A stretch of DNA of 64,000 nt from Bacteroidetes bacterium HGW-Bacteroidetes-5 (GCA_002842515.1 PHDC01000001.1:806001-870000); one strand, 5' to 3'; counted from the stretch's first letter, positions 43,131 through 52,633 are shown. Notes: generated from the letters alone by a model not told the origin. Made by a program: numbers and translations.

Positions 43131-43724
43131 TTATGACCTTACCCTCTTTGCTCTTGCATTGAGCATCTCGGCCACAAATAGAGAGCCGGTGATTATAATA
43201 GTACTGATGAGTGTCTCCACAAAGAGAAACCCGGAGTTTTGGGCAATGTTAAGGCCCCCGAGAGCCGGTGCCCCGGTGTTAACTTTGAGCACTATCTGAA
43301 ATGTGATAAAGGCAAGTTTATAGAGAACAATTGCCGCATAGAATGATACAAACACCACCGCTGCCCGGTGAGATTTACTATCGGCAATCATCGCCACAGG
43401 AATTATCATAATGAGCCCCTGCAGCACTATAGCCACAACCGGGTTAATAACCAGGTACAAAGAGGCAGCGGGAACAAAAAATATTGTAACAAGCTTTACA
43501 GATGCGGCAATAAGCGAGACTAACACTATAGAGCTCTTGCGCGAGCTCCTCCAGTAAACTACGGACATACACAACACCCCCACCGGCATTAGAAGGGCAC
43601 CGGCCACCGGGGCCTTGAGCAGATGCAAAAAATAGCCGCCCGTTAACTCGGTGAGCCCCCATAAGAGACCCGCCAGGATTATAAATATATTGATATTCAA
43701 TCTACTCTTCATAACCGTATGCAC
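43131..43724 (-). CDS. Multi-pass membrane protein, ECF S-component-like
   Basis: 197 residues with about six hydrophobic helices (INIFIILAGLLWGLTEL, ASVKLVTIFFVPAASLYLVI, AVVFVSFYAAIVLYKLAFI). The overall look is that of a small substrate-binding membrane component, but no motif fixes the family. It overlaps the molybdopterin subunit gene by 23 bases and precedes tlpA by 26 bases. It might carry a purine-like or cofactor-like compound for the neighbouring enzyme; this is inference. Confidence 0.5.
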   Translation of the reverse strand: MHTVMKSRLNINIFIILAGLLWGLTELTGGYFLHLLKAPVAGALLMPVGVLCMSVVYWRSSRKSSIVLVSLIAASVKLVTIFFVPAASLYLVINPVVAIVLQGLIMIIPVAMIADSKSHRAAVVFVSFYAAIVLYKLAFITFQIVLKVNTGAPALGGLNIAQNSGFLFVETLISTIIITGSLFVAEMLNARAKRVRS

Positions 43725-45972
43725 ATTTTAAGATTTTCTCCTTTGTTGCAGGCAAATCCAGCCTAAACTCCCCCGGGTTAAATTTGGAGATAGCCTGTTT
43801 TATGGCAAGCCACACAGATAACCCCAGAATAAACGGGGGCTCACCCACTGCCCTGCTCCTTAATATCCCATCTTTGAAAGGGTTATCTTTATAGAGAGAT
43901 ACTCTAAAATCCTTTGGAATATCTGCAACTCCCGGGATCTTATAACTGTCCGGCCCGGCGGTGAGCAGTAACCCCTTATTGTTATAGACCAACTCCTCTA
44001 CAGTAGTCCACCCCATACACTGCACAAAGGCACCCTCTATCTGCCCTTTATCTATCAAAGGGTCAATCGACTCCCCAACATCGTGAAGAATATCTGCCCG
44101 CAGAACGGTGTGTGAGCCGGTTAAAAAATCTACCTCCACCTCGCTTGCAGCTATGCCGCAGGCGTAGTAGTAGAAGGGCTCTCCCCTGGAGCTCTCTCTG
44201 TTGAAATGGATTCCCGGAGTTTTGTAGAAGGCCTGCTCGCTCAGGCTGATCCTGGCCAGATAGGCATTTTGAATTAGGTGTGAGAGCGGGTGTGTTTCAG
44301 ATGGCTTTTTGCGGGAGTAGATTGTAGAGTTCTCCCAAACAATATCTATTAAATCAATTCCGTAGAGAGTTGCAGCAAAAACATTCAGTCTAGCTTTTAG
44401 GCATTCAATTGCAAGCTTAATGGCGTGTCCGTTTATATCTGACCCGGTAGATGCCGCTGTTGCAGATGTATTTGGAATAACCATTGTGTTGGTTGAGCAG
44501 ATTCTTACAGACTCCTTTTTAATCCCAAACTCACGCGATGCCACCTCAATCATCTTGTCGTAAAGCCCCTGCCCCATCTCTACTCCACCCTGATGCAGAG
44601 CAACAGAGCCATCTTTGTACAAATTGACAAGTGCTGCCCCCTGGTTGAGGAATGTGGTTGTGAATGATATCCCGAATTTTACCGGAACTACGGCAATTGC
44701 CCTCTTTTTCCACTGTGAATTGCGGTTAAACCTCTTGATCTCTTTAACTCTGGCGCTGTAATCGGACGACTCCATAATGCTCCTGTAGAGATCTCCCAAA
44801 ATATTATCCTTAATCAACTGCCCGTATGGAGCTCTGTTTCTCACCCTCTCTCCGTAGAGATTTTTTCGCCTCACCTCTGCCCCATCTATCCCGGTTTTGC
44901 GCGAGATCTCATCCATAATGTACTCTATAACGGCAATTGACTGTGGTGCCCCAAAGCCCCGGAATGCGGTATTGGAAGATCTGTTTGTCTTGCACGGGTA
45001 GAGCTCGCTCTTTAGGGCGGGAATGTAGTAGCTGTTATCCAGATGTAGCAGGGCTCTCTCAATTATAGATCTGGAGAGATCTGCACTAAAGCCCACATCA
45101 AAGAGGAACCTGGAACTGTAGGAGTTAATCTTTCCATTACTGTTGAAGCCCACCTTGTAGTTTACCTTAACAGGGTGCCGTTTGCCGGTTATGAGCATAT
45201 CCTCCCTCCTGTCCAGAACCATAACCACAGCTCTTTTGCAGTGAGTTGCCAAAAGGGCGCTCCACACCGCACACCAGTTGCTCTGGGTCTCTTTACCCCC
45301 GAACCCGCCACCTATAACATCTGTAATCACCTCTATTCTAGAGCTCTCCAAATCCAGTGCGTGTGAAATAATCAGCTGATTCTCAGATGGGTTTTGAGTC
45401 GAAGAGTAGACCACAATTGTGCCATCTGCCTTTGGGATTGACATTGCGGCGTTGGTCTCCAGATAGAAGTGCTCCTGCCCTCCAATGGCCAGCTCTCCCT
45501 CAATCACAAAATGAGACCCCTCAAAGCCGCTCTCCACATCTCCACTCTCTATAAAGAGCGGGTCAAAAGGGAAGTTCTTTTTCCGGAATGACTCCTCTAC
45601 ATCCAGCACCGGCTCCAACTCCGTTAACACTATCTCAACTTTTTTTGCTGCATCTGCGGCTGCCTGCCTGCTGGTTGCCGCTATAAGTAAAACAGCCTGC
45701 CCAATAAACTCCACATAATCTTCTGCCAGAACCGGCTCATCATCGAAGACAGCCCCCATTGAGTTCTTTCCCGGAATATCTTTGTGGCTTAAGATGGCAC
45801 AAACCCCGGGTGACTTTAGAGCCTTCTCGTAGTTTACACTCTCGACTCTACCGTATGCTACATCACTCTTAACAATATAGCCATATAGAGTATTGGAAGG
45901 CTTGTCGATATCATCTACAAACCTTGTCTGCCCTGTGAAGTGAGCTGCTATCCGTTTAGTTGCCTGATCCAT
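43702..45972 (-). CDS. Xanthine dehydrogenase-family molybdopterin subunit
   Basis: 756 residues. The family landmarks are in order: HFTGQTRFVDDI at the start, the moco-binding GGFGGKETQ, the TAFRGFGAPQS motif, GGVEMGQGLYDKM, TAASTGSDINGHA and near the end RSRAVGEPP with the catalytic Glu. These define the XdhB/XdhC-type large subunit, which hydroxylates purines or related aromatic heterocycles with water as the oxygen source. It overlaps the FAD/Fe-S subunit by 17 bases. No Tat signal is seen, so it acts in the cytosol. The exact substrate is not certain. Confidence 0.85.
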   Translation of the reverse strand: MDQATKRIAAHFTGQTRFVDDIDKPSNTLYGYIVKSDVAYGRVESVNYEKALKSPGVCAILSHKDIPGKNSMGAVFDDEPVLAEDYVEFIGQAVLLIAATSRQAAADAAKKVEIVLTELEPVLDVEESFRKKNFPFDPLFIESGDVESGFEGSHFVIEGELAIGGQEHFYLETNAAMSIPKADGTIVVYSSTQNPSENQLIISHALDLESSRIEVITDVIGGGFGGKETQSNWCAVWSALLATHCKRAVVMVLDRREDMLITGKRHPVKVNYKVGFNSNGKINSYSSRFLFDVGFSADLSRSIIERALLHLDNSYYIPALKSELYPCKTNRSSNTAFRGFGAPQSIAVIEYIMDEISRKTGIDGAEVRRKNLYGERVRNRAPYGQLIKDNILGDLYRSIMESSDYSARVKEIKRFNRNSQWKKRAIAVVPVKFGISFTTTFLNQGAALVNLYKDGSVALHQGGVEMGQGLYDKMIEVASREFGIKKESVRICSTNTMVIPNTSATAASTGSDINGHAIKLAIECLKARLNVFAATLYGIDLIDIVWENSTIYSRKKPSETHPLSHLIQNAYLARISLSEQAFYKTPGIHFNRESSRGEPFYYYACGIAASEVEVDFLTGSHTVLRADILHDVGESIDPLIDKGQIEGAFVQCMGWTTVEELVYNNKGLLLTAGPDSYKIPGVADIPKDFRVSLYKDNPFKDGILRSRAVGEPPFILGLSVWLAIKQAISKFNPGEFRLDLPATKEKILKCAYGYEE

Positions 45973-47383
45973 CTCTCCCTCTTTTTATCTCATTAAAACA
46001 TTTGATGAGCAGGTTTTTGGCAACCATCATCCGGTATCCTGCGCTGCCTCTCATATCTGATATTGTGCTAAAATCCTTTGCAACAACATCTTTTGCCAGA
46101 GTGAATGTCTCTTCGTTAAAGAGTCTCCCGGTGAGAAATTGCTCCAGAATTGGGGATGGGCGTGGTATGGGAGCCATCCCTCCATACCCTGTAAGTACAT
46201 CTTTTATGAAACCTTTATCCAGCTTAAAGCCTATACAGAAGGTCATTGCAGATATATCCATATCTTTTCGTTTGGACTGCTTATGCAAAAAGAGCACTCT
46301 ATCTTTACCCGGTACCGGGATAATAAAGCTCTCAATTATCTCGTTCTCTTGTAGAATATGTTTGCGGTAACCTGAGTTGAACTCTCTGCAATCTACCACT
46401 CTTGAAGATCCTGCACAAGATAGTTTCATCTTCGCACCCATTGCCAGTAACATCGGCATAATATCTCCCACGGCAGAGGCGCCGTAAACGCTGCCCGCCA
46501 TAGATGCTTTGTTGCGAATTGGCAAAGAGGCAAATGCACTCAGGTACTCCTCTACCCCGGGATAGTAGCGCGAGAGAATATCTTTTACACTCTCTATAGA
46601 GAGATTTGACCCAATAATTATGTTTTTCCCCTGTATATCAACTCTCTTTAACTCGTTTATATCTGAGATATCTATGATTTTGGCATCGAAGTTCTCCTCT
46701 ACCTTGCGCTTTACACTAACATCACTCGCCCCGGATACCATCTCATACATAGGAAACTCCGCTTTGTACTTTAACAGAGACTCTAAATCATAGGGTTTTA
46801 TATAGCTGCTGCTGCCACGGGTAAAAACCAGCTCCTCACAATTGAGTTGAGGCAATTTTACTTTAGTCCCTACCCCGGAGGGGCTCTCAAGGGCCAGCAG
46901 AGCCTCCATTATGCTCTCATAACCGGTACATCTGCAAAGATTTCCGGAGAGAACACTCTCTACAGACTCCCTTGTAAACTCCTTATTGTTAATATAGTGA
47001 GTGTATGCGCTCATTACCACACCCGGTGTGCAAAAACCACATTGAGAGCCCCTCCTCTCTAAAAGGCTCTTTTGAACGGGGTGTAAAACCCCATTTTTGG
47101 CAACCCCCTCTACTGTTATCAGGTGTTTGTTATCCAGCATCCCCAACAAAATGAGGCAGGAGTTAACAGAATTTATGACTGTATTCCCGTTCTCATCTCT
47201 CTCTGCCAAACAGACTGTGCACGCCCCGCAATCTCCAATGCCGCACCCCTCCTTGGTTCCGGTAAGTTTTAGACCCTCTCGTAGGTACTGCATCACTGTC
47301 ATATGCGGGTATAGCTGTGCAGATGTTTTAAAGTCAACCTCTTTAGGTACTCCGTTGAGCAGAAATTTAATTGATGATTTCAT
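45956..47383 (-). CDS. Xanthine dehydrogenase-family FAD and [2Fe-2S] subunit
   Basis: 475 residues. The N-terminal part holds both iron-sulfur centres: C47-x4-C52-x2-C55 in EGCGIGDCGACTVC, then CGFCTPGVVMSAY and NLCRCTGYESI. The C-terminal half is the FAD-binding CO-dehydrogenase-like domain (PYDLESLLKYKAEFPMYEMV, PIRNKASMAGSVYGASAVGD). Electrons from the molybdenum centre pass through the clusters to FAD and then probably to NAD+. The fusion of Fe-S and FAD parts is the XdhA arrangement. It is the first gene of the five-gene minus-strand run, divergent from 47491. Confidence 0.85.
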   Translation of the reverse strand: MKSSIKFLLNGVPKEVDFKTSAQLYPHMTVMQYLREGLKLTGTKEGCGIGDCGACTVCLAERDENGNTVINSVNSCLILLGMLDNKHLITVEGVAKNGVLHPVQKSLLERRGSQCGFCTPGVVMSAYTHYINNKEFTRESVESVLSGNLCRCTGYESIMEALLALESPSGVGTKVKLPQLNCEELVFTRGSSSYIKPYDLESLLKYKAEFPMYEMVSGASDVSVKRKVEENFDAKIIDISDINELKRVDIQGKNIIIGSNLSIESVKDILSRYYPGVEEYLSAFASLPIRNKASMAGSVYGASAVGDIMPMLLAMGAKMKLSCAGSSRVVDCREFNSGYRKHILQENEIIESFIIPVPGKDRVLFLHKQSKRKDMDISAMTFCIGFKLDKGFIKDVLTGYGGMAPIPRPSPILEQFLTGRLFNEETFTLAKDVVAKDFSTISDMRGSAGYRMMVAKNLLIKCFNEIKRGRDGSGN

Positions 47384-47456
47384 CTGTGTGGCAATAATTT
47401 GACTATAAAGTTAATACTTATATCAATAACAGCTATGTATTGCACACAATTTTCTC

Positions 47457-47464
47457 TATATTTG
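47457..47464 (+). promoter_or_regulatory. Bacteroidota-type -7 box (TATATTTG)
   Basis: TATATTTG lies 26 bases before the ATG at 47491, in the 107-base divergent space between the xanthine dehydrogenase-family operon and the barrel-like gene. No convincing -33 box is placed 19 bases upstream, so confidence is moderate. Confidence 0.45.
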
Positions 47465-47490
47465 AATGAATTTCAACTCAGGAAAATCCT

Positions 47491-48330
47491 ATGAGAAAAG
47501 TTATATCTTTTATCTTTTTACAGGTAGTTTTATCTCTTTCTCTCTCCTCTTTTCTATTTGGTCAGCAGGGCAGTTCATTCATCGAGTTCTCCAGCGGAGT
47601 GGGTACAACCACATTCCGGGATCTGGCAACATCACCTCTCTTTTACAACGGCGCCTCCTACACCTTTACCGGAGGTCTTATGAGGGTGGGCAGCAAAACA
47701 GAGAGCCACCTGGGTTGCTCCTACAGTTTCGGGATGAATACCAACAATTTTAACAACACATACAAATCTGCCACCTTCTACAGCCTGGATATCAACTACT
47801 ACAGGCTCTACAGAGTTAACCGCCTCACTTCGGGCCGATGGAACACAAAAGTTGGGGCTAATATTCTTAACACCACAAACATAAGAGAGAACGAGGCGTT
47901 TATGAATAACTCCCTTGGCGTTGAGAATATCTTAAACATAATGGCGATCTCAAAGGTTACCCTCTCTGTTCCAAGGGTAAAGGGTAGGGTTGTGAAGGTT
48001 CTCTTTTTCAGAAAAAATCTTAAACCTGCACAAAGGGAGCTCTCCTTTTCACTGGCAGTCGGGGCGTTAAACCTTAACTACAGGCCGGGATATGCCTATA
48101 ACTATCTACCTCAAATCACAGGTTCCGAGATAAAAAACTTTAGTGACTACCAGCTATCTGTTAATGGATTTCGCATCCAATCCAAAGCAGACTACACTCA
48201 CTACCTCTTTAACGGGAATGCCCTCAAACTCTCCTACCTTTTTGATATCTACAACGCTCCGGGCAAATATGAGCCATTCCACTTTGTGAGGCACTCCCTG
48301 CAACTCTCATTTTTATTTAACTACAGATAA
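47491..48330 (+). CDS. Outer-membrane beta-barrel-like protein
   Basis: 279 residues with a signal peptide (LSLSLSSFLFGQQ). Repeated amphipathic strands (NINYYRLYRVNRL-type alternation, LGCSYSFGMNTN, LSFSLAVGALNLNY) and the final LQLSFLFNYR suggest a barrel of about twelve strands. No specific family is recognised. It is followed six bases later by an S41 protease gene, so the two are probably transcribed together from the TATATTTG box upstream. Confidence 0.55.
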   Translation: MRKVISFIFLQVVLSLSLSSFLFGQQGSSFIEFSSGVGTTTFRDLATSPLFYNGASYTFTGGLMRVGSKTESHLGCSYSFGMNTNNFNNTYKSATFYSLDINYYRLYRVNRLTSGRWNTKVGANILNTTNIRENEAFMNNSLGVENILNIMAISKVTLSVPRVKGRVVKVLFFRKNLKPAQRELSFSLAVGALNLNYRPGYAYNYLPQITGSEIKNFSDYQLSVNGFRIQSKADYTHYLFNGNALKLSYLFDIYNAPGKYEPFHFVRHSLQLSFLFNYR

Positions 48331-48336
48331 AGGGCT

Positions 48337-49347
48337 ATGAAGAGGATACTTTACATATTGGTTCTGGCATCTGTTTTGACCTCCTGCAAAGATCTGCTTT
48401 TTGAAAAAGAGCTGGCCTCAACTGACCCTTTTGTTAATTTCGATTATCTCTGGAAAGAGGTAGACAGCAAATATGCCTACTTCGAGCTTAAGAATGTAGA
48501 CTGGGACAAACTGCGGGAGATCTATAGAAAAAAAATCTACTCCCGTATGAGCGAAGACTCGCTCTTCAATGTGATGGGAAGTATGCTCAACGAGCTGCGC
48601 GACGACCACACAAACCTGGTTGCACCCTTTAATGTGTCGCGCTACAATGCATACCTCAAAGGGCGGGACAATTTTGAGTACAGAATAATTAAGGATATCT
48701 ATCTCAAAGCTGGAGAGTATACCACCGAGAGCTTCCGGCACGGACCTCTTCCCGGAGCCAATATAGGGTATATAAGGTACAGCAGCTTTATGAATACGGC
48801 AGGTGAGGGTGCTTTAGATTTTATCCTTGATAAATATAAAAACACCAAGGGGCTGATCTTAGACCTGCGGGAGAATGGAGGGGGGAACTTCTCCAACATC
48901 CCAAGGATTTTAAGCCGCTTTATAACCTCCAAGACCCTTGTTATGTACAACCGCACCCGCAACGGAAAGGGGAGAAATGACTTTGGCCCCTTTGAACCGT
49001 TCTACATCAGCCCATCTTCCAGAATAAAATATATAGGCAAACCTCTTGTGGTTCTTATCGATAGAGGTTCATACAGTGCCACGACATTTTTCGCTCTTGC
49101 TTCAAAAGCCATTCCAAACATCACTCTCATCGGAGATAAGACAGGTGGCGGCGGTGGCCTTCCAAACGGAGGCCAGTTGCCAAACGGATGGACATACAGA
49201 TTTTCCATATCACAATCATACGATTTAAACAAAATAAACTACTCCGAAGATGGAGTTAACCCGGAGATTTTTTGCGAACTCAACTGGTGGGATCTTCGTA
49301 AAGATGACATACTTGAGCGAGCTATTTTGTTCATAAACTCCAGGTAG
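48337..49347 (+). CDS. S41-family peptidase lipoprotein
   Basis: 336 residues with a lipoprotein signal (VLTSC, Cys near residue 17). The tail-specific protease core is visible: GYIRYSSFMNTAGEGALDFI, KGLILDLRENGGGNFSNIPR, LVVLIDRGSYSATTFFALA with the likely nucleophile Ser, and IGDKTGGGGGLPNG. The normal PDZ domain seems reduced: residues ~95-130 do not show a clear one. It is probably anchored on the periplasmic side of a membrane and cleaves C-terminal peptides of envelope proteins. The partner barrel-like gene lies directly upstream. Confidence 0.8.
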   Translation: MKRILYILVLASVLTSCKDLLFEKELASTDPFVNFDYLWKEVDSKYAYFELKNVDWDKLREIYRKKIYSRMSEDSLFNVMGSMLNELRDDHTNLVAPFNVSRYNAYLKGRDNFEYRIIKDIYLKAGEYTTESFRHGPLPGANIGYIRYSSFMNTAGEGALDFILDKYKNTKGLILDLRENGGGNFSNIPRILSRFITSKTLVMYNRTRNGKGRNDFGPFEPFYISPSSRIKYIGKPLVVLIDRGSYSATTFFALASKAIPNITLIGDKTGGGGGLPNGGQLPNGWTYRFSISQSYDLNKINYSEDGVNPEIFCELNWWDLRKDDILERAILFINSR

Positions 49348-49358
49348 AGCCCGCTCTG

Positions 49359-49389
49359 TTTGCTCATTTTTGTTTTTTTTGTATCTTTG
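49359..49389 (+). promoter_or_regulatory. Consensus Bacteroidota promoter (TTTG-N19-TATCTTTG)
   Basis: TTTG at 49359-49362 and TATCTTTG at 49382-49389 are separated by exactly 19 bases, as in the established -33/-7 promoter of this phylum. The start codon at 49417 follows 27 bases later. Confidence 0.7.
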
Positions 49390-49416
49390 GTTAAGACGAA
49401 ACTAAAAATTCTATAT

Positions 49417-49842
49417 ATGAGGGCAGAAAAACATTTGTTGTCGGACTCGGCAGAATGGATGACAAACTCCGAATTCGTTGACAAAGATGGTAATATCTTA
49501 AGGGCTATAGGAGAGGCCAAAATTATTGTTGAGGGCCCCGAAATCATTAACGAAACCTGGGCCTGTGTAGAGGGAAAAAGAATCTGCAACTGCTATAGAA
49601 TTGAAAAAGAGTCAGATCTCAAATACCACTTTGAGTGCCAGAATCCGGAACTCGGGAAACAGACAGGTGATTTCAATGTAGACAGAAACATCGTCTACTC
49701 TAAATTCACTGTGAGTGACTCCTCTTTAAACGGGTTTGAGATTATCGTAAAAGATGACGATGAGTGTACAATTTACGGGACACTTTATGATGGCCCGAAT
49801 CTTCTCAACACCTGGAGAACCATAATGGTTAAGATGCAGTAA
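49417..49842 (+). CDS. Small protein of unknown function
   Basis: 141 residues from the ATG at 49417, downstream of a good promoter; a longer frame from 49360 would overlap that promoter. There is no signal peptide and no membrane segment. The pattern (KIIVEGPEIINETWACVEGK, FNVDRNIVYSKFTVSD, EIIVKDDDECTIYGTLYD) suggests an all-beta, lipocalin-like or DUF1579-like fold, without a recognisable catalytic motif. I do not recognise the family. Confidence 0.55.
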   Translation: MRAEKHLLSDSAEWMTNSEFVDKDGNILRAIGEAKIIVEGPEIINETWACVEGKRICNCYRIEKESDLKYHFECQNPELGKQTGDFNVDRNIVYSKFTVSDSSLNGFEIIVKDDDECTIYGTLYDGPNLLNTWRTIMVKMQ

Positions 49843-49920
49843 GTGCAATGCCCCTTTAAGTTTGATAAAACGATCTGCTCCGAAATTGCCGCGAATGCGG
49901 GGTATCCATAGATATAAGTT

Positions 49921-50328
49921 TTATATATCCTCGAAAATTAAATCAGACTCATCATTAAATTTACCCTCTTTCTGCAGTTTTTCCTCCAGTTGCTTCAGAT
50001 CATTAAGATTTGTTATTATCTCTTTATCAATCATTCGGAATGGATTCCCAGCATTCCATAGACCTGAATAGGGCATATACCAGGAATAGCTGTTTATATT
50101 TATCCCATCTGCAGAGATAAGGAAGAAATTGGTGTACATCACCTCGTTCTGCATCTCTTCAATAGTGGCTGGACCTCGGTTATTCTTGATAGACTCTATT
50201 TGCATCTCATCGTTTCCTGTAAGATGAGGAATAATCTGTTTGATAACTTCATCATCTGTGCATCCCACCCAGAATGAGTTTTTGCCATCCATCAAGTAAC
50301 ATTTTGGCCATATTAGTTTTGTTATCAT
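49921..50328 (-). CDS. Small protein of unknown function
   Basis: About 135 residues from the internal ATG at 50328 (MITKLIWPKCYLMDGKNSFW), 18 bases after a TAGGTTTG box. It contains FWVGCTDDEVIKQIIPHLTG and NINSYSWYMPYSGLWNAGNP, and ends in a charged helical tail. There is no signal peptide or known motif. It is a single gene between convergent and codirectional neighbours. Confidence 0.5.
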   Translation of the reverse strand: MITKLIWPKCYLMDGKNSFWVGCTDDEVIKQIIPHLTGNDEMQIESIKNNRGPATIEEMQNEVMYTNFFLISADGININSYSWYMPYSGLWNAGNPFRMIDKEIITNLNDLKQLEEKLQKEGKFNDESDLIFEDI

Positions 50329-50346
50329 CTCTTTCGTATTTTTGCA

Positions 50347-50354
50347 CAAACCTA
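50347..50354 (-). promoter_or_regulatory. Bacteroidota-type -7 box (TAGGTTTG), minus strand
   Basis: On the minus strand TAGGTTTG fits TAnnTTTG and lies 18 bases before the start codon at 50328. A TTGAC lies some 14 bases further upstream, which is close for the -33 element. Confidence 0.45.
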
Positions 50355-50467
50355 AAAAAGAGTATTGTCAACTTGTGTCACATTGTATAATTAAATCTTC
50401 TTTCTACCATTTGCTAATGCTTCAAGTGTGTTTTTATTGAGCATTATAATGAGTTTTATTCGTTTTC

Positions 50468-52114
50468 TTACAAATTCTGCTCAATAAAATATCTAACCCA
50501 CTTTTTAACACCTTCACTTTTTAGTTTATGATTATCAACCATTTGTTTTAAAACCCTTCGAACCTTATGCTTGTTTATTTCAAGACCAATCCGCTGGTGT
50601 ATTTCACTAAAACCACTATTAGGATATGCTTTAATATCTTTATATATCAATTCCTCTAAACGGTAATCCTCGATATTCTTAAGGTTAGTTTTACCCTTAA
50701 AATTGATTTGACGTATAAACTCAGGATTAACAGCATATTGAGTACCCTTTCCTTTTCCTGTTTTTACAACTAACTCGAAATCGAGTAATCGTCCTAGCCA
50801 ATTTCTTAAACCTACCTCTTCGTTCTGATTTAAAATTCTCGAAATTTCAAGGGCAGTGTACGATTGCTGTTGAGCCAAAAGTCCTAGAGAGATTAGCTCC
50901 TTTTGTTTTAAAGCAAACTCTGTGCTGGCTTTGTCCATTAGTCGCACCACCTCCTTGCTCACAAATTGCTTTTTAACTATTACAGAAACCCGTTCATCCG
51001 TTTCCTTTACTATGGGAGGAGGTTTTCCCGTACCTAGCAGCTTTGCATATACCAAATCGTAACCGCTGCCCTCTTTTTCCATTAAGCCTAAATCGTAAAA
51101 AATCTTTGAAAGATGTTCGTTTCGGCGTATCGATTGGCTTAAAATGTTTTTGGGTGTTACGCCAAACGGTAACCTGCCTGGACTATGAATTTCCATTCGG
51201 TCGGGGTAAATATTAATAAAGATATCTCCCCTCGTTGTGTATGTACGATGTACAAGTGCATTAACAATTAGCTCGCGTACCACCTCGATGGAAAAAAACG
51301 GAATATTTTTCCTGAACATACCCTCCGACACTTCAATGCTTTCCTGCCAGTCGGGGATATCGTTTAGCACTCGCTCTAGCAGCTCCTTTGGATTTGCAAA
51401 ATACTCATCGAGTAGAAGTTTCCACACCTTCTCATCGTTATCGTCATAGCGAATAACTTGAATCGCAGGCGGGTAAAGCAGCGACGCCCTATCGTTACGC
51501 TTCCCAATCCATAAAATGCCTAGGTTGGTAAGGTAGCCGTTTTTTTGGAAGAAGTAGAAATCGAGCAGCTCTTCATCGCTCATCTCCTTAATAAAAGAAC
51601 TCACCCGTTGTGAATTTCTAATATCCCTAAGAAATGCAATGCGCTTCTGCTCGTCGAACTGAGTGGATGGTATTCGCTTACTTGTTTGCTCCTCCCAAAC
51701 AAAAGCATTCTTATCGGCGGCTAACCGTGCCATTTCATCGGGTGGCACCGGCCTGCACTCATCATGTACACGCACATAATACTTGCCATCGGTTGTGGAA
51801 GCAATGGTTTGAGCGCTCCTAAAAACCTGAACTTTTATGTATTCTGCTTTATTATCTGCGACTTCTATGGTTATAGCAATCCCAACATTTATGGTACGGT
51901 GGGCAATGTTTTGTTGAATAACATCGGGTATGTTTCTATCAGTAATGCTTTGGTTTAACGGAGGGTGCTTCTCCTTATCCTCAATGCCAATAAATACAAA
52001 CCCCCCCTGAGCATTGGCAAATGCAACGCAATCCTTTGCCAGCTCATCCCAATCGGTTTGCTTCCCCTTCAGAAAACTCAGCGATTTATTATCTACGTTC
52101 TTATTTTCCACCAT
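50468..52114 (-). CDS. AlbA_2/Schlafen-type putative DNA-binding protein with HATPase_c_4 region
   Basis: 548 residues from the ATG at 52114; a longer frame upstream only overlaps the previous gene. The N-terminal ~140 residues are an AlbA_2 domain (KDCVAFANAQGGFVFIGIED, YYVRVHDECRPVPPDEMARL), and residues ~275-380 match the C-terminal RecG-like/HATPase_c_4 region (ELIVNALVHRTYTTRGDIFI onward, ending in KEGSGYD). The tail has two winged-helix-like parts. Such proteins are thought to act as regulators or in defence. Its start overlaps the stop of a PD-(D/E)XK-like gene by one base (TAATG), so the two are coupled. Confidence 0.7.
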   Translation of the reverse strand: MVENKNVDNKSLSFLKGKQTDWDELAKDCVAFANAQGGFVFIGIEDKEKHPPLNQSITDRNIPDVIQQNIAHRTINVGIAITIEVADNKAEYIKVQVFRSAQTIASTTDGKYYVRVHDECRPVPPDEMARLAADKNAFVWEEQTSKRIPSTQFDEQKRIAFLRDIRNSQRVSSFIKEMSDEELLDFYFFQKNGYLTNLGILWIGKRNDRASLLYPPAIQVIRYDDNDEKVWKLLLDEYFANPKELLERVLNDIPDWQESIEVSEGMFRKNIPFFSIEVVRELIVNALVHRTYTTRGDIFINIYPDRMEIHSPGRLPFGVTPKNILSQSIRRNEHLSKIFYDLGLMEKEGSGYDLVYAKLLGTGKPPPIVKETDERVSVIVKKQFVSKEVVRLMDKASTEFALKQKELISLGLLAQQQSYTALEISRILNQNEEVGLRNWLGRLLDFELVVKTGKGKGTQYAVNPEFIRQINFKGKTNLKNIEDYRLEELIYKDIKAYPNSGFSEIHQRIGLEINKHKVRRVLKQMVDNHKLKSEGVKKWVRYFIEQNL

Positions 52115-52593
52115 TAATAATCGGGATTTTCGTTCAATATACGACAAAAATCTTTTGCTAAGTATTTTTTGAATTGTGGCCTTACGTGTTCCGTATTGGT
52201 TTTCGAATTCTTCCCGTTGAACCAAATTGAGTATTTCCCTAGATTTTTTCCAGTCTTGTTCTGTCTTGAATTTTCGATAAACTCTTTTGATGACAATATC
52301 CAAATTGTATCCATCCTTTCCGAGTAGAATACAAACCAATAGTTTTTTCTATGTTTGTGAGGTATTCCTGCAAAAAGAGCTGCAGAACCAAACATATTCT
52401 CATTTGAGCGGGCTTTTATTTGCACCTCTACAAAAGTACCATCTGCTTTTTTAATCACAGCATCAATTGCATCATCATCAACCATAGGCACGTAAACATC
52501 CAAGCCCTCTTTAAGCATTAGACCGATAACGTAGTACTCAATACGTTTGCCAAAAGCTGCCGAATGGCGAAATGATTTTGCTCCTTTTATCAT
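52114..52593 (-). CDS. PD-(D/E)XK nuclease-like protein coupled to the AlbA protein
   Basis: 159 residues. YVPMVDDDAIDAVIKKADGT then FVEVQIKARS gives D, E-x-K in the spacing of PD-(D/E)XK nucleases (candidate catalytic residues D near 43, E near 57 and K near 60), followed by KNYWFVFYSE as a core strand. A possible DUF4365-like relative. The stop overlaps the AlbA/Schlafen-like start by one base. With that gene it looks like a two-component defence or regulatory unit. The start MIKGAKSF is the first ATG after a non-coding gap. Confidence 0.6.
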   Translation of the reverse strand: MIKGAKSFRHSAAFGKRIEYYVIGLMLKEGLDVYVPMVDDDAIDAVIKKADGTFVEVQIKARSNENMFGSAALFAGIPHKHRKNYWFVFYSERMDTIWILSSKEFIENSRQNKTGKNLGKYSIWFNGKNSKTNTEHVRPQFKKYLAKDFCRILNENPDY

Positions 52594-52633
52594 ATTACTA
52601 TCATTAATTAGGTTTTAGTTCATAATGTGCAGT

